From assembly GCA_029226225.1 (NCBI GenBank), contig JAQXXU010000040.1, forward strand, positions 1-42,818: 42,818 nt of DNA, given 5' to 3'. The translations under genes were made by a program, and so were the position numbers. Positions within the stretch are counted from its first letter, which is position 1, and each line of letters starts with the position of its first letter. The notes beneath the pieces were generated by a model. It was not told the DNA's origin. It ran no database searches and saw only the letters and a list, made by a program, of their open reading frames with translations. Positions 40,928 to 42,818 of the stretch are shown piece by piece. The stretch comes from Lachnospiraceae bacterium (lineage in GTDB: Bacteria > Bacillota > Clostridia > Lachnospirales > Lachnospiraceae).

Positions 40928-42328
40928 ATGGCACAGCTCTGGGGCGGAAGATTTACAAAGGATACGGACAAACTGGTTTACGCGTTTAACGCATCCATCG
41001 GTTTTGACCAGAGATTTTTTCACGAGGATGTAGCAGGCTCGCGCGCTCATGTAAAAATGCTCGCGAAGCAGGGAATCATCTCACAGGAAGACAGGGATAC
41101 GATCCTCGGAGGACTCGATTCGATAGAGGCTGACGTAGACAACGGAAGGCTTGAGATAACTGACGAGTACGAAGATATTCACAGTTTTGTAGAGGCAAAC
41201 CTGATAAACAGGGTCGGCGAGGCTGGGAAGAAACTTCACACCGGACGAAGCAGAAACGATCAGGTGGCTCTTGATATGAGGCTCTACACGAGAAAGCAGG
41301 TCCGTGAGACAGATGACCTGTTAAAGCACTTCTTAGGGACCATCCTCTCCATCATGCAGAAAAATGTCGATACGATAATGCCTGGATTTACTCATCTGCA
41401 GAAGGCACAGCCGGTTACACTGGCGCATCACCTCGGGGCATACTTTGAGATGTTCAGACGTGACAGGGAGCGCCTCGCAGATATCTACGACAGAATGAAT
41501 TACTGCCCGCTGGGAAGCGGAGCTCTTGCCGGAACCACCTATCCTCTGGACCGAGATATGACAGCACAGGCCTTAGGGTTCTACGGACCTACGATAAACT
41601 CGATGGACGGAGTAAGTGACCGTGACTACCTGATCGAATTCCTGTCAGCTCTTTCTATGATCATGATGCACCTGTCGAGATTTTCAGAGGAGATGATCAT
41701 CTGGAACTCAAACGAATACAGGTTTGTAGAGATTGATGACGGATTTTCTACAGGAAGTTCCATCATGCCTCAGAAGAAAAATCCAGATATCGCCGAGCTC
41801 GTCAGAGGAAAGACAGGAAGAGTCTACGGCGCCTTAGTACAGCTGCTTACGACCATGAAAGGTCTTCCGCTCGCCTATAATAAAGACATGCAGGAGGACA
41901 AAGAGTTCTCATTTGATGCTATGGATACGGCAAAGGGCTGCATCCACCTGTTTGACGGAATGCTCGAGACTCTGAAGTTTAACAAGGACATCATGGAAAA
42001 GTCAGCCCGTCACGGATTTACCAATGCTACAGACGCCGCAGACTATCTGGTAGGAAAGGGAGTTGCTTTCCGCGACGCTCATAGTATAGTAGGGAAGATC
42101 GTTCTCTACTGCATCGACAAAAAGTGCGGTATAGACGACCTGTCACTCGATGAGCTGAAGCAGTTCTCACCTTCGTTCGACGAGGATGTCTACGATGCCA
42201 TTTCTCTTAAGACCTGTGTGGACAAGCGGCTTACGACAGGAGCACCTGGAAAGCCGGCCATGGAAAACGAGATCGCCAGCTGCATTGAGTACCTGAAAAA
42301 TTCAGACAGCCTTATAGAAAGAGCATAA
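40928..42328 (+). CDS. argH: Argininosuccinate lyase
   Basis: MAQLWGGRFTKDTDKLVYAFNASI; GSSIMPQKKNPDIAELVRGKTGRVYG. Confidence 0.97.
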   Translation: MAQLWGGRFTKDTDKLVYAFNASIGFDQRFFHEDVAGSRAHVKMLAKQGIISQEDRDTILGGLDSIEADVDNGRLEITDEYEDIHSFVEANLINRVGEAGKKLHTGRSRNDQVALDMRLYTRKQVRETDDLLKHFLGTILSIMQKNVDTIMPGFTHLQKAQPVTLAHHLGAYFEMFRRDRERLADIYDRMNYCPLGSGALAGTTYPLDRDMTAQALGFYGPTINSMDGVSDRDYLIEFLSALSMIMMHLSRFSEEMIIWNSNEYRFVEIDDGFSTGSSIMPQKKNPDIAELVRGKTGRVYGALVQLLTTMKGLPLAYNKDMQEDKEFSFDAMDTAKGCIHLFDGMLETLKFNKDIMEKSARHGFTNATDAADYLVGKGVAFRDAHSIVGKIVLYCIDKKCGIDDLSLDELKQFSPSFDEDVYDAISLKTCVDKRLTTGAPGKPAMENEIASCIEYLKNSDSLIERA

Positions 42329-42335
42329 TAAGTCT

Positions 42336-42364
42336 TTGACGTAGGAGAATATGGGGAGTATAAT
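42336..42364 (+). promoter_or_regulatory. Candidate promoter of alaS
   Basis: TTGACG-N17-TATAAT. Confidence 0.65.
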
Positions 42365-42404
42365 ATTAAGTTGCAAAATTATTTTTTAAAGGAGAAATTT
42401 CACA

Positions 42405-42818
42405 ATGAAATACGGTGTAAATGAGCTCAGAAGAATGTACCTGAATTTCTTCGAGAGCAAGGGTCACCTGGTAATGAAGAGCTTTTCGCTGGTACCACAT
42501 AACGACGATTCACTTCTTCTGATAAACGCTGGTATGGCACCGCTTAAGCCATACTTTACGGGACAGGAGATTCCGCCGAGACGCAGGGTTACTACCTGCC
42601 AGAAATGTGTCAGGACAGGAGATATAGAGAACGTCGGAAAGACCGCAAGGCACCTGACATTTTTCGAAATGCTCGGGAATTTCTCCTTTGGTGATTACTT
42701 CAAGAAAGAAGCTATTCACTGGTCATGGGAGTTTTTGACAGAGGTCTTAAAGCTTGATCCAGAAAGACTCTATGTGACTATTTTTGAAAACGATGATGAG
42801 GCCTTCAATATCTGGAAC
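42405..42818 (+). CDS. alaS: Alanyl-tRNA synthetase, N-terminal part (runs off the window)
   Basis: [110 protein letters not shown] upstream. Confidence 0.95.
   Translation, partial: MKYGVNELRRMYLNFFESKGHLVMKSFSLVPHNDDSLLLINAGMAPLKPYFTGQEIPPRRRVTTCQKCVRTGDIENVGKTARHLTFFEMLGNFSFGDYFKKEAIHWSWEFLTEVLKLDPERLYVTIFENDDEAFNIWN

Noticed and set aside
42329-42404. Possible T-box leader for alaS
   Set aside because: A strong promoter (TTGACG-N17-TATAAT) leaves only about 35 nt of leader, too short for a T-box.

Overview
Ordinary-looking chromosomal window from a Clostridia genome, probably Lachnospiraceae-like (inference from protein content and style; no species claimed). It is nearly fully coding. 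Main blocks: a large 2-hydroxyacyl-CoA dehydratase activase fusion (cut by the left edge); acyltransferase-3 and rhomboid-like membrane proteins; glnS; DUF2225; asd; topB; a hexapeptide acyltransferase; a LysR regulator; a FliB-like protein; a complete V/A-type ATPase operon (H/G-I-K-E-C-F-A-B-D); carD plus a small unknown ORF; an amidase; a PAP2 phosphatase; guaB; a rhamnose locus (araC, rhaD, AraA/FucI-like isomerase, rhaB); an AAA ATPase; pflB-pflA; a PrsW-like protease; pgeF; queH; argH; and the start of alaS. I saw no CRISPR array, tRNA, rRNA, prophage or intact transposase. The most interesting signals are non-coding: (1) a ~143-nt highly base-paired leader just upstream of the glnS RBS; (2) long nested intercistronic hairpins of one apparent family at atpB|atpD and pflB|pflA, with all three long ATPase-operon spacers sitting where subunit stoichiometry changes; (3) four copies of a 31-nt REP-like hairpin (TGTGTCACyGGGGACGCG...CTGACACA) at or inside gene 3' ends, two of which supply C-terminal residues and the stop codon; (4) a recurring -10-box-to-ATG spacing with no Shine-Dalgarno, suggesting leaderless mRNAs (pgeF, queH, PAP2, araC, amidase). 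No new multi-gene system could be supported. Several start sites in the ORF track are corrected.
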